A DNA stretch of 38,519 nucleotides from Lysobacteraceae bacterium. GTDB taxonomy: Bacteria > Pseudomonadota > Gammaproteobacteria > Xanthomonadales > Rhodanobacteraceae. The position numbers were made by a program, and so were the translations under genes. The notes under the pieces are model-generated. The model was given only the letters and a program-made list of their open reading frames with translations, did no database searches and had not been told where the DNA came from. Below are positions 25,604 through 33,186 of the stretch, in pieces (position 1 is the stretch's first letter; every line of letters starts with the position of its first letter). Location: NCBI GenBank assembly GCA_028870665.1, contig JAGWPB010000024.1:1-38519 (forward strand), read 5' to 3'.

Positions 25604-26388
25604 GCAGTACTGCGCCGGCACGACCGAAGAAACACTTCGGCCAGCATTTCCTGCACGAGCGCAGCGTGGTCGAACGCATCGTGCATGCGATCGCACCGCA
25701 GGCGGACGACACGCTGGTCGAGATCGGCCCCGGCGAGGGCGCGCTGACCCTGCCGCTGCTGGCCGCCGCCGGACGTCTGACCGCGATCGAGCTGGATGCC
25801 GGGCTGATCCCCGCGCTCGAGGCCGCCGCGCGACCGCTGGGCCTGCTCGAGGTCATCCGCGCCGACGTGCTCAAGGTCGATCTCGCCGCGCTGGCGACCG
25901 GCCACCGGCTGCGCATCGCCGGCAACCTGCCGTACTACATCTCCAGCCCGATCCTGTTTCATTGCCTGGCCTACGCCGACATCATCGCCGACATGCACTT
26001 CATGCTGCAGCGGGAGGTGGTCGAGCGCATGGCGGCGGCGCCCGGCAGCAAGACCTACGGACGTCTCAGCGTGATGCTGCAGCTGGCCTGCACGGTCGAG
26101 CCGCTGTTTCGCGTCGCACCCGGCGCGTTCCGGCCCCCGCCCAAGGTCGACTCGGCGGTGGTGCGACTGACGCCGAAGCCGCCGGCCCAGCGGCCGCAGG
26201 CCGATCCGCTGCGCATCGCGGCGGTCGTGCGCGCTGCCTTCGGGCAACGCCGCAAGACCCTGGGCAACGCCCTGCGCGGCGTGCTCGACGCCGCGGCCTT
26301 GCGTGCCGCCGGCGTCGATCCGCAGGCGCGCGCGGAGACGCTGGCCCCGGAGGACTTCGTGCGCCTTGCACTGCGGCCGCCGGCCTGA
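25600..26388 (+). CDS. rsmA: 16S rRNA dimethyladenosine transferase RsmA
   Basis: This 262-residue methyltransferase (KsgA) dimethylates A1518 and A1519 of 16S rRNA late in 30S assembly. It opens with [21 protein letters not shown], then the SAM-binding motif [15 protein letters not shown]. Motif IV reads [46 protein letters not shown] and [12 protein letters not shown] are all standard. The C-terminal helical domain has [16 protein letters not shown]. The ATG overlaps the pdxA stop (ATGA), indicating coupled translation. The gap to apaG is 40 bp. Confidence 0.96.
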   Translation: MSSTAPARPKKHFGQHFLHERSVVERIVHAIAPQADDTLVEIGPGEGALTLPLLAAAGRLTAIELDAGLIPALEAAARPLGLLEVIRADVLKVDLAALATGHRLRIAGNLPYYISSPILFHCLAYADIIADMHFMLQREVVERMAAAPGSKTYGRLSVMLQLACTVEPLFRVAPGAFRPPPKVDSAVVRLTPKPPAQRPQADPLRIAAVVRAAFGQRRKTLGNALRGVLDAAALRAAGVDPQARAETLAPEDFVRLALRPPA

Positions 26389-26428
26389 CGCGCTTGCTCG
26401 CGACGGCGGTGCTGCCCACAATCCCGGT

Positions 26429-26812
26429 ATGAGCACCGACATCTCCTACAACATCACCGTCGCGGTACGCACGCGCTATCTCGCCGAACAGTCGATACCG
26501 GCGCAGCAGCGCTTCGTATTCAGCTACACCATCACCCTGCGCAACGCCGGCGCACTGCCGGCGCGCCTGCTCAGCCGCCATTGGGTCATCACCGACGCCG
26601 ACGGCAAGGTCGAGGAAGTGCGCGGCGAGGGCGTGGTCGGCGAGCAGCCCTGGCTGCGCCCCGGCGAAGGCTACGAGTACACATCCGGCGCGGTGCTGAC
26701 GACCAGTGTCGGCACCATGGCCGGCAGTTACCAGATGCTGGCCGATGACGGCACCCGCTTCGACGCGCCGATTCCGTCCTTCGTGCTGTCCGTGCCGCGC
26801 ACCCTGCACTGA
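26429..26812 (+). CDS. apaG: ApaG protein
   Basis: This 127-residue protein is ApaG, a single fibronectin-III-like beta-sandwich domain also called CorD. Typical motifs are [42 protein letters not shown] and [19 protein letters not shown], ending in MAGSYQML. The biochemical role is still unclear; phenotypes in other bacteria relate to magnesium/cobalt and stress. Its stop shares one base with the apaH ATG (TGATG), as expected for the conserved apaGH pair. Upstream frame extension into rsmA is rejected. Confidence 0.95.
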   Translation: MSTDISYNITVAVRTRYLAEQSIPAQQRFVFSYTITLRNAGALPARLLSRHWVITDADGKVEEVRGEGVVGEQPWLRPGEGYEYTSGAVLTTSVGTMAGSYQMLADDGTRFDAPIPSFVLSVPRTLH

Positions 26813-27663
26813 TGGCCGTCTACGCGATCGGCGACGTCCAGGGCTGCTATCCCGAGCTGAACCGGCTGCTGGAGACACTGCGCTTCGACCCCGCCCGCGA
26901 CCGTCTGTGGTTCTGCGGCGACCTGGTCAACCGCGGCGGCGAGTCGCTGCAGGTGCTGCGCCTTGTGTACGGCCTCGGCGAGGCCTGCGTGGTGACGCTC
27001 GGCAATCACGACCTCAGCCTGCTGGCGGTGGCGGTGCGCCCCGAGGAAGCGCAGGCGCGCGTCAATCCCGAGCTGCGCTCGGTACTGTTCGCCGAGGATC
27101 GCGACACTCTGCTGCCGTGGCTGCGCCGGCGCAAGCTGCTGCATCACGATGCCGGGCTCGGCTTCACCCTGGTGCACGCCGGGCTGGCGCCGTCGTGGAC
27201 GCTGAAGCTGGCCCAGCGCAACGCCGCCGAGATCGAACGCGAGCTGGATGGGCCGCAGCACCGGCGCCTGCTGCAGCATCTGTTCGGCAACAAGCCGGCG
27301 GCATGGCATCCCGGTCTGCGCGGCATCGAACGCTGGCGCGCCGGGATCAACGTGTTCACCCGCATGCGCTACTGCGACGTGCGCGGGCGCCTCGACTTCG
27401 ACAGCAAGGGCGCGCCGGGCACCCAGCCCGCCGGCATGTATCCGTGGTTCGAGGTGCCGGGCATGGCTCGCCGCGAGACGCGCGTGGTCTGCGGCCACTG
27501 GTCGGCGCTGGGCCGCTTCGACGGACTCGGCGTGTATGCGATCGACACCGGCTGCGTGTGGGGCGGCCGCCTGACCGCGCTGCGCCTGGACGGCGAGGAG
27601 CCGCGGTTCATCAGCGTCGCGGCCGAACCGCAGCGCAAGCGCGCACCCGGACGCGAGGACTGA
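26812..27663 (+). CDS. apaH: Diadenosine tetraphosphatase, symmetrical
   Basis: This 283-residue metallophosphoesterase splits Ap4A into two ADP and, in E. coli, removes Np4 caps from RNA. The phosphoesterase motifs are clear: [16 protein letters not shown] (GDxxG), WFCGDLVNRGGESLQ (GDxxNRG) and VTLGNHDLSLL (GNHD). Later come HAGLAPSW and CGHWSALG with metal-binding His residues and YAIDTGCVWGG. It ends the long plus-strand group; the next gene is convergent. The 30-bp gap to the kinase stop is too short for a clear terminator. Confidence 0.95.
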   Translation: MAVYAIGDVQGCYPELNRLLETLRFDPARDRLWFCGDLVNRGGESLQVLRLVYGLGEACVVTLGNHDLSLLAVAVRPEEAQARVNPELRSVLFAEDRDTLLPWLRRRKLLHHDAGLGFTLVHAGLAPSWTLKLAQRNAAEIERELDGPQHRRLLQHLFGNKPAAWHPGLRGIERWRAGINVFTRMRYCDVRGRLDFDSKGAPGTQPAGMYPWFEVPGMARRETRVVCGHWSALGRFDGLGVYAIDTGCVWGGRLTALRLDGEEPRFISVAAEPQRKRAPGRED

Positions 27664-27693
27664 AAGCCCGGGACGGCCTGCGGCGAAAGGCGA

Positions 27694-30600
27694 TCAGCCC
27701 GGTCGCGGCCCGGCTCGATCCGACACCCCGTCGAGACAGGCCGCCAGTGCCGCTGCCAGCTGTGCGCCGGTCACCGGCTTGCGCAGGAAGCCGTCCATCC
27801 CGGCGGCGCCCGCCCGCGCCGCCTCGTCGCCGCCGGAACGCGCGGTGACCGCCACGATCGGCAAGCGTCGTCCGCTGCCCGCCTCGCGGGTACGCACCAG
27901 GCGCGCCAGCTCGAAGCCGTCCACGCCGGGCAGATCCAGATCGAGCAGCAGCGCGTCGATGCGTTCCTGAGCGAGCACGGCCAGCGCGGCCAACCCGTGG
28001 GTGGCGTGGGTGACACGATGGCCCTGCGCCTCGAGCAGTCCGCGCAGCACCTCGGCCACGGTCGGATCATCCTCGACCAGCAGCAGCCGCAACGATGGCA
28101 CGCCCTCATCGGCAGCGGCGGGTACCTGCGCCGCCGGGGCGGCATCGGCCGCCACCGCGGGCAGGGTCACGGTCACGCGGAAGCAGCTGCCGCGGCCCGG
28201 CTCGGATTCGAGATCGATGCGCCCGCCCATCAGCTGGACCAGCTCGTGGCAGATCGCCAGCCCCAGGCCGCTGCCGGCCTGCCGCTGCGGTCCGTCGCCC
28301 TGCTCGAAACGCCGGAACAACCGCTCGCCGCTGGCGGCCGGAATGCCCGGCCCGCTGTCGCTGACCTCGAAGACCAGCGCCGCGCCGGCGCAGCGCAGCT
28401 GCAGCCGCACCGAGCCGCGCTCGGTGAACTTGAGCGCGTTGTTGGCGAGGTTGAGCAGCACCTGCCGCAGTCGCGAACCATCGCCCAGCACAAGCGGCGG
28501 CAGCCCTGTGGCGATCTCCAGCTCGAGCGCCAGCCCCTTGCGCGCCGCCAGCGGCTGCTCCAGCGCCGCCACCTCGCGCAGCAGCGCGGCAGGATCGAAC
28601 GGTGCCTGCTCCAGTTCGAAGCGGCCGGCCTCGATGCGGGCCAGATCCAGCGCCTCGTTGACCAGCTTCAGCAACAGGCTGCCGGAGTGCTGGATGGCCT
28701 CGGCATGGCCGCGCTGGCGCGGGTCCAGCGCACTGCGCAGCAGCAGCTCGGTCATGCCCAGAACGCCGGTCATCGGCGTGCGAATCTCGTGGCCGAAGGT
28801 GGCCAGAAAGCGCGTCTTCGCCGCGCTGGCGTTCTCGGCCAGACAGCGCTGCTGCTCGGCCAGGTGCATGCGATGGCGTTGCTCAAGACGCCGCCGCCAG
28901 GCGCCGATCAGCGCCCACGCCAGCATCCCGCCAGCCAGCAGGTACAGCCCCCAGGCCTGCGGTGTCGCCCACGGCGGGGCATCGACGCGGACCGCCTGCG
29001 GCACCAGCGCACCCCACGGTCCGCCGGGCGCCGCCGCCGCGGCCTCGAGCCGGTAGTCTCCCGGCGGCAGGCCGGCCAGATCACGGCGGCCATCGGCATC
29101 GAGCTCGATCCAGCCGGGATCGAAGCCGACCAGGCGCATGCGGTAATGCGTGTTGGCCGGGTCGACATACGACAGGGCGCGCAGCTGCAGCAGCAGACCG
29201 TGCTCGCGCCAGCCGAGCGCCAGGACCCCGTCGCGCAGACGCACCGGCAGCACACGACCGTCGCGCAGCGTGTCTGCGCGCTCGATCACCGGCCAAGGCG
29301 CCGGCAACGGCGGCAGCGACTGCTGCGGATGAAAGCCGAGCACCCCGCCGAGCGTACCGCCGTAAACCGCGCCCGCGCCCCGCGACACCAGCGTGGCGGC
29401 CGTGAACTCGGGGCTGGGCAGGCCGTCGCGCGTGTCGAACCGCTGCAACGTGCGTGTGTCCGGATCGTAGCGCAGCAGGCCGCGCACGCTCGCTGCCCAC
29501 ACCCGTCCGCGCCCATCGGCGTGCAGCGCCTCGATCTCGACCGCCGGCCAGCCGTTGCCACTGCCGACCTGCACGGTGATCCGCGCCGCGCCGGAGGCGT
29601 CGATCACGACATGCAGCAGGCGATCGGCATAGGCCAGCCAGAAGCCGCGCGCGCTGGCTGCAAACGCGTTGATGCGGCCGCGCGGCACGCCGGACACGAA
29701 GCCGAAGCGGTCGCCGTCGAGGCGCTCGAAGCCGGCGCCGCTGGCGCGCCGGAGCACGCCGTCGACGACAGCGAGCTGGTGCGTCTCGCGCCCGGCTGCG
29801 GTGTCCAGCGCCGGCGCCAGCGCGGTCATCGCCAGGGTGTCGGGGGCAAACCGCCAGACGCCGTCGCCCGGGGTGGCCACGGTCATGCCGCCATCCGCGA
29901 GCGGGGCGAGATGGCGCACCCCCGCGGCCAGCACGTCGCCGCCCAGATCGCGCGTCCGGCCGCCGGCCCGCAGCCTGAGGCCGGACTGCGCGCCGATCCA
30001 CAGCCGGCCACGCGCGTCCTCCGCCAGCGCCACCACCGAGCGCGTGCCGAGGCCGATCGCCGGGCCGAGATGGCGTACCGCTCCGGTGGCCGGATCCAGA
30101 TGCTCGACCATGCCGGCCGGGCCGCCCACCCACAATCCTCCATCGGCAGCCGGCGCCAGCGCCAACACACGGCTCGCGGCAAGGCTGCCGGCGTCTTCCG
30201 GTACATGGCGGAAGACGCTGAACGCGCGCCATTGCGGTGCCAGATAGGCGATGCCGCCGTCACGCAGCGCGAACCACAGGCCGCCCTCGCGGTCGCGACT
30301 GACCGCCATCACCAGCGCGCCGGGGAGTCCGCTCGCCAGCGACGGCTGCGGCGCAAAACGCGTCCAGCGCCCGCTGGCGTCGCGATAGTCGACGCCGCCC
30401 TGGACCGCCACCCACAGGCTGCCGTCGGGCTCGCGCAGACTGGCAAAGGCCTGGGCGGGCCGCGCGCTGGCGTCGCGCATCGGCGTGGCGACGAGGTCGG
30501 CACCGACCTGATACAGACCGGCACTGGTCGCCGCGCGGCGCTGCACGCCCTCGCCATCCACGCGCCATACCCGCGGCGGTCGCTCGAGGCCGGCGAAGCG

Positions 30601-31290
30601 CACGTGATGGAAACGCCCGTCCGGGGTGCGCAGGTCCAGTCCCGCCGCGGTACCGACCCACAGACCGCCGTCGGCTTCGGCGCGCAGCGACAGCACGATG
30701 TCGGACGCCAGGCTGGACGGATCCCGCGCATCGTGAGCGTAGTGATCGAATCCGCGGCGGTCGTCGCGCAGCCGCTCGAGTCCGCCGGCGTAGGTACCGG
30801 CCCAGATCGCGCCATCCGCGGTCTGCGCCAGCGCCCAGACATCGTTGGCGCTGAGGCTGTCGGGCCGTGCATCGTCGTGCAGCCAGTGCCGGAAGCCGCC
30901 GTGGGCCGGATCATGGAGATTGAGGCCGTTGTCGCCGCCGCCGACCCAGAGCCGGCCGTCCCGATCCACCAGCACGGCCGCCGCATCGTTGGAAGCCAGC
31001 GAGGCGGGATCGCGCGGATCGTGGCGGTACACTTCGAAATGCGCGCCGTCGAAGCGCGCCAGGCCATCGGCGCTGCCGATCCACAGATAGCCCTGCCGGT
31101 CCTGCACCACGGTATAAGCCGCGCTGGAAGGCATCCCATCGGCGACGCCGTAGCGGCGAAACTGTGGCGTCGGCAACGGCGCCGCGCTGGCCGGTTCCCG
31201 CGACGGCAAGGCGGACCCGGCGGTCCGCGGCATGGCGATCGCGGCGAGACTCGCGGCCGCGATCAGACCGATACGCAACAGCTGGCGCAT
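27694..31290 (-). CDS. Hybrid sensor histidine kinase with beta-propeller periplasmic sensor
   Basis: This 1198-residue protein is a one-piece two-component system of the Reg_prop type. Residues 1-30 form a signal/anchor. About 40-660 is a periplasmic pair of seven-bladed propellers built of repeats such as DRQGYLWIGSADGLARFDG and DGRLWVGGGDNGLN. A Y_Y_Y-like domain follows (about 690-770, PGDYRLEAAA), then one membrane helix (781-797). The HisKA domain has His834 in TFGHEIRTPMTGVLGM. The ATPase domain has LLNLANNALKFTERG, DSGPGIP and GSGLGLAICHEL. A receiver domain lies at about 1067-1185 with Glu1073-Asp1074, phospho-acceptor Asp1117, Thr1149 and Lys1171. No DNA-binding domain follows, so output goes to an unlinked phosphotransfer protein or regulator. 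The sensed ligand is unknown. Confidence 0.92.
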   Translation of the reverse strand: MRQLLRIGLIAAASLAAIAMPRTAGSALPSREPASAAPLPTPQFRRYGVADGMPSSAAYTVVQDRQGYLWIGSADGLARFDGAHFEVYRHDPRDPASLASNDAAAVLVDRDGRLWVGGGDNGLNLHDPAHGGFRHWLHDDARPDSLSANDVWALAQTADGAIWAGTYAGGLERLRDDRRGFDHYAHDARDPSSLASDIVLSLRAEADGGLWVGTAAGLDLRTPDGRFHHVRFAGLERPPRVWRVDGEGVQRRAATSAGLYQVGADLVATPMRDASARPAQAFASLREPDGSLWVAVQGGVDYRDASGRWTRFAPQPSLASGLPGALVMAVSRDREGGLWFALRDGGIAYLAPQWRAFSVFRHVPEDAGSLAASRVLALAPAADGGLWVGGPAGMVEHLDPATGAVRHLGPAIGLGTRSVVALAEDARGRLWIGAQSGLRLRAGGRTRDLGGDVLAAGVRHLAPLADGGMTVATPGDGVWRFAPDTLAMTALAPALDTAAGRETHQLAVVDGVLRRASGAGFERLDGDRFGFVSGVPRGRINAFAASARGFWLAYADRLLHVVIDASGAARITVQVGSGNGWPAVEIEALHADGRGRVWAASVRGLLRYDPDTRTLQRFDTRDGLPSPEFTAATLVSRGAGAVYGGTLGGVLGFHPQQSLPPLPAPWPVIERADTLRDGRVLPVRLRDGVLALGWREHGLLLQLRALSYVDPANTHYRMRLVGFDPGWIELDADGRRDLAGLPPGDYRLEAAAAAPGGPWGALVPQAVRVDAPPWATPQAWGLYLLAGGMLAWALIGAWRRRLEQRHRMHLAEQQRCLAENASAAKTRFLATFGHEIRTPMTGVLGMTELLLRSALDPRQRGHAEAIQHSGSLLLKLVNEALDLARIEAGRFELEQAPFDPAALLREVAALEQPLAARKGLALELEIATGLPPLVLGDGSRLRQVLLNLANNALKFTERGSVRLQLRCAGAALVFEVSDSGPGIPAASGERLFRRFEQGDGPQRQAGSGLGLAICHELVQLMGGRIDLESEPGRGSCFRVTVTLPAVAADAAPAAQVPAAADEGVPSLRLLLVEDDPTVAEVLRGLLEAQGHRVTHATHGLAALAVLAQERIDALLLDLDLPGVDGFELARLVRTREAGSGRRLPIVAVTARSGGDEAARAGAAGMDGFLRKPVTGAQLAAALAACLDGVSDRAGPRPG

Positions 31291-31407
31291 GACCGATCCC
31301 CCTGCTCCCCGCGACGATCATGCCAAATCCGCGCGCGCCGGGCAGCCGACGCAAATCGGAAACGCATTATTCACGCACCGCTGAGGGGTTCGTCGTGCAG
31401 CTTCGGC

Positions 31408-31413
31408 CATAAT
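31408..31413 (+). promoter_or_regulatory. Possible -10 element of the yceI-b561-yceI operon
   Basis: CATAAT lies 18 bp before the first yceI ATG, in the 141-bp divergent gap with the kinase gene. No convincing -35 is present. The call is weak. Confidence 0.3.
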
Positions 31414-31431
31414 CCGCGCCGAGATCCCCGC

Positions 31432-32073
31432 ATGCGCCCTCACGCCGCCCTCGTCTTGTGCCTGGCCCTGTTCGTGCTCACCGCGCGGGCTCACGCCGCC
31501 GGCGCCACCTACCGCTTCGACCCGGTGCACAGCCAGATCACCTTCTTCGTCGATCACGACGGCTATTCCGATGCCTCCGGCCGGCTACACATCGCGCGCG
31601 GCTGGTTCCGCTTTGATCCCGACGACTGGAGCACGGCCAAGGTGGTGGCGGACATCGATCTCGGCGGCGTCGACATGGGCGACAGGGACTGGAACCGAGT
31701 CGTCGCCGGCGACGATTTTCTCGACGCGAAGGCGCATCCCTACGCCCACTTCGTCAGCGGCGAGGTCGAGAAGACCGGCGCCGAGACCGGCATCCTGTTC
31801 GGACGACTGACGCTGCGCGGGCACACGGTCGGCATCGCCTTTCCGTTCCGCTTCAACCGCCGCGCCTTCACCATCTACGGCCTGCACACGGTGGCCGGCT
31901 TCACCGGACTGGCGACGCTGGAGCGCAAGGACTTCGGCATGGATGCGTTCGCCAGGGTGATCGGCGCCCAGGTCAAGGTGTTGCTGGAGATCGAGGGCAT
32001 CGAGGACAGTGGCGCCGAGCACACTTACGCTGATCAGGTCGCCAGGGAGACCACGCATGCAGATCAAAAGTGA
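31432..32073 (+). CDS. YceI family periplasmic protein (first copy)
   Basis: This 213-residue secreted protein belongs to the YceI family, whose lipocalin-like barrel binds isoprenoid chains such as octaprenyl-type lipids in relatives. It has a signal peptide (MRPHAALVLCLALFVLTARAHA). Family motifs are YRFDPVHSQITFFVDHDGYSDASGRLH, STAKVVADIDLGGVDMG and HFVSGEVEKTG, ending in VLLEIEGIED. The frame is open for over 1100 codons upstream because of GC-rich codon bias antisense to the kinase; the signal peptide fixes the start at 31432. The end overlaps the cytochrome b561 start by 17 bp. It differs clearly from the second YceI copy downstream. Confidence 0.9.
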   Translation: MRPHAALVLCLALFVLTARAHAAGATYRFDPVHSQITFFVDHDGYSDASGRLHIARGWFRFDPDDWSTAKVVADIDLGGVDMGDRDWNRVVAGDDFLDAKAHPYAHFVSGEVEKTGAETGILFGRLTLRGHTVGIAFPFRFNRRAFTIYGLHTVAGFTGLATLERKDFGMDAFARVIGAQVKVLLEIEGIEDSGAEHTYADQVARETTHADQK

Positions 32074-32632
32074 CGACAGCCGTTGGGGCGTGCCGGCGCA
32101 GTTTTTCCACTGGACCGTGCTGCTGCTGATCGCGGCGCTGGGTGCGCTCGGCCTGTACATGACCGGCCTGCCGCTGTCGCTGTGGAAGGAACAGGTCTAT
32201 CTGCTGCACAAGTCGCTGGGCATCACCCTGCTGGGCCTGGTCGCGCTGCGCCTGCTGTGGCGACTGGTCGATCCGCATCCGGCGCCGCCCGCCGATCTGC
32301 CGCGCTGGCAGCACCGGGTCGCGCAGGCAACGCACGCCGCGCTGTATCTGCTGCTGCTGGCGATCCCGGTCTCCGGCTGGGTCTTCAACTCGGCATCGGG
32401 TTTCCCGCTGCGCTGGTTCGGTCTGCTGCCGCTGCCGGCGCTGGCGGCGGCGTCGAAGCCGCTGGCCGCGGCCGCCAGGGAAACCCACGAAACCCTGTTC
32501 TGGGTGCTGGTGACACTGGTCGCGGCGCACGCCGCCGCCGCGCTGCTGCACCACTACCACCATCGCAATCACGTCCTGCGGCGCATGCTGCCGTGGGGTC
32601 ACCACCCTCGCGATCCCGGAGCCTCGCCATGA
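32057..32632 (+). CDS. Cytochrome b561 family protein
   Basis: This 191-residue four-helix membrane protein is a diheme cytochrome b561 of the CybB/YceJ type, a quinol-linked electron carrier. Helix 1 has VPAQFFHWTVLLLIAALGALG, helix 2 LLHKSLGITLLGLVALRLLWR, helix 3 HAALYLLLLAIPVSGWVFNSA and helix 4 ETHETLFWVLVTLVAAHAAAALLHHYHH. The histidines in helices 1, 2, 3 and 4 are the likely heme ligands. I start at 32057 (MQIKSDDSRWG) rather than 32009, since the longer form has no family match. It overlaps both neighbours, the upstream yceI by 17 bp and the downstream yceI by ATGA, so all three are probably made together. Confidence 0.92.
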   Translation: MQIKSDDSRWGVPAQFFHWTVLLLIAALGALGLYMTGLPLSLWKEQVYLLHKSLGITLLGLVALRLLWRLVDPHPAPPADLPRWQHRVAQATHAALYLLLLAIPVSGWVFNSASGFPLRWFGLLPLPALAAASKPLAAAARETHETLFWVLVTLVAAHAAAALLHHYHHRNHVLRRMLPWGHHPRDPGASP

Positions 32633-33186
32633 AGACCCTCGCCCTGTTCGCCGCGCTGACGCTGTCGGCCGGGTTCGCCGCCGCTGCGCACGCCACCGCC
32701 TGGCGCGTGCTGCCCGGCAGCACGCTGGGATTTGCCGGCAGCTTCCAGGGCGCGGGCTTCAGCGGCCGGTTCAAACGCTACACCGCGGTGATCGCCTGGG
32801 ATCCCGCCCATCCGCAGGCCTGCCATTTCGACGTCGAGGTCGATCTCGCCAGCGCCGATACCGCCAACAGCCAGCGCGACCAGCTGCTGCCGGGCGCGGA
32901 CTTTTTCGATGTGGCGAAATTCCCGCAGGCGCGCTTCGTCGCCAGCGGCTGCAAGGCGGTGGCGGGCGGCGCGCTGACCAGCACCGGCACGCTCAGCCTG
33001 CGCGGCATCAGCCGGCCGGTCGCGCTGACCCTGCATTTCGCACCGCAGGGCAAGGACGAGGTGCTCACCGTTACGGCCAATCTCGATCGGCTGGTTTTCG
33101 GCATCGGCAGCGGCGAATGGGCCGATCCCTCGACGATCGGCCGCGTGGTGACGGTCAACGCGCGCCTGCTGCTGGCACCGCAATGA
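32629..33186 (+). CDS. YceI family periplasmic protein (second copy)
   Basis: This 185-residue secreted protein is a second YceI-family member. It has a signal peptide (MKTLALFAALTLSAGFAAAAHA) and the lipocalin-like barrel with STLGFAGSFQGAGFSGRFKRYTAVI, FDVEVDLASADTANSQRDQLLPGADFFDVAKFPQARFV and TGTLSLRGISRPVALTL. The ATG overlaps the b561 stop (ATGA). It is only distantly like the first copy, so this is not a recent duplication. Its last 32 bp overlap the 3' end of the convergent decarboxylase gene. YceI next to a b561 is a known pairing (yceI-yceJ in E. coli). Confidence 0.9.
   Translation: MKTLALFAALTLSAGFAAAAHATAWRVLPGSTLGFAGSFQGAGFSGRFKRYTAVIAWDPAHPQACHFDVEVDLASADTANSQRDQLLPGADFFDVAKFPQARFVASGCKAVAGGALTSTGTLSLRGISRPVALTLHFAPQGKDEVLTVTANLDRLVFGIGSGEWADPSTIGRVVTVNARLLLAPQ

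Noticed and set aside
27997-31431. Open frame of over 1100 codons on the plus strand, antisense to the hybrid kinase and fused in frame to the first yceI
   Set aside because: GC-rich codon use on the minus strand leaves few stops in this antisense frame. The product is rich in Arg, Gln, Ala and His with no domain pattern, and the yceI signal peptide starts cleanly at 31432.
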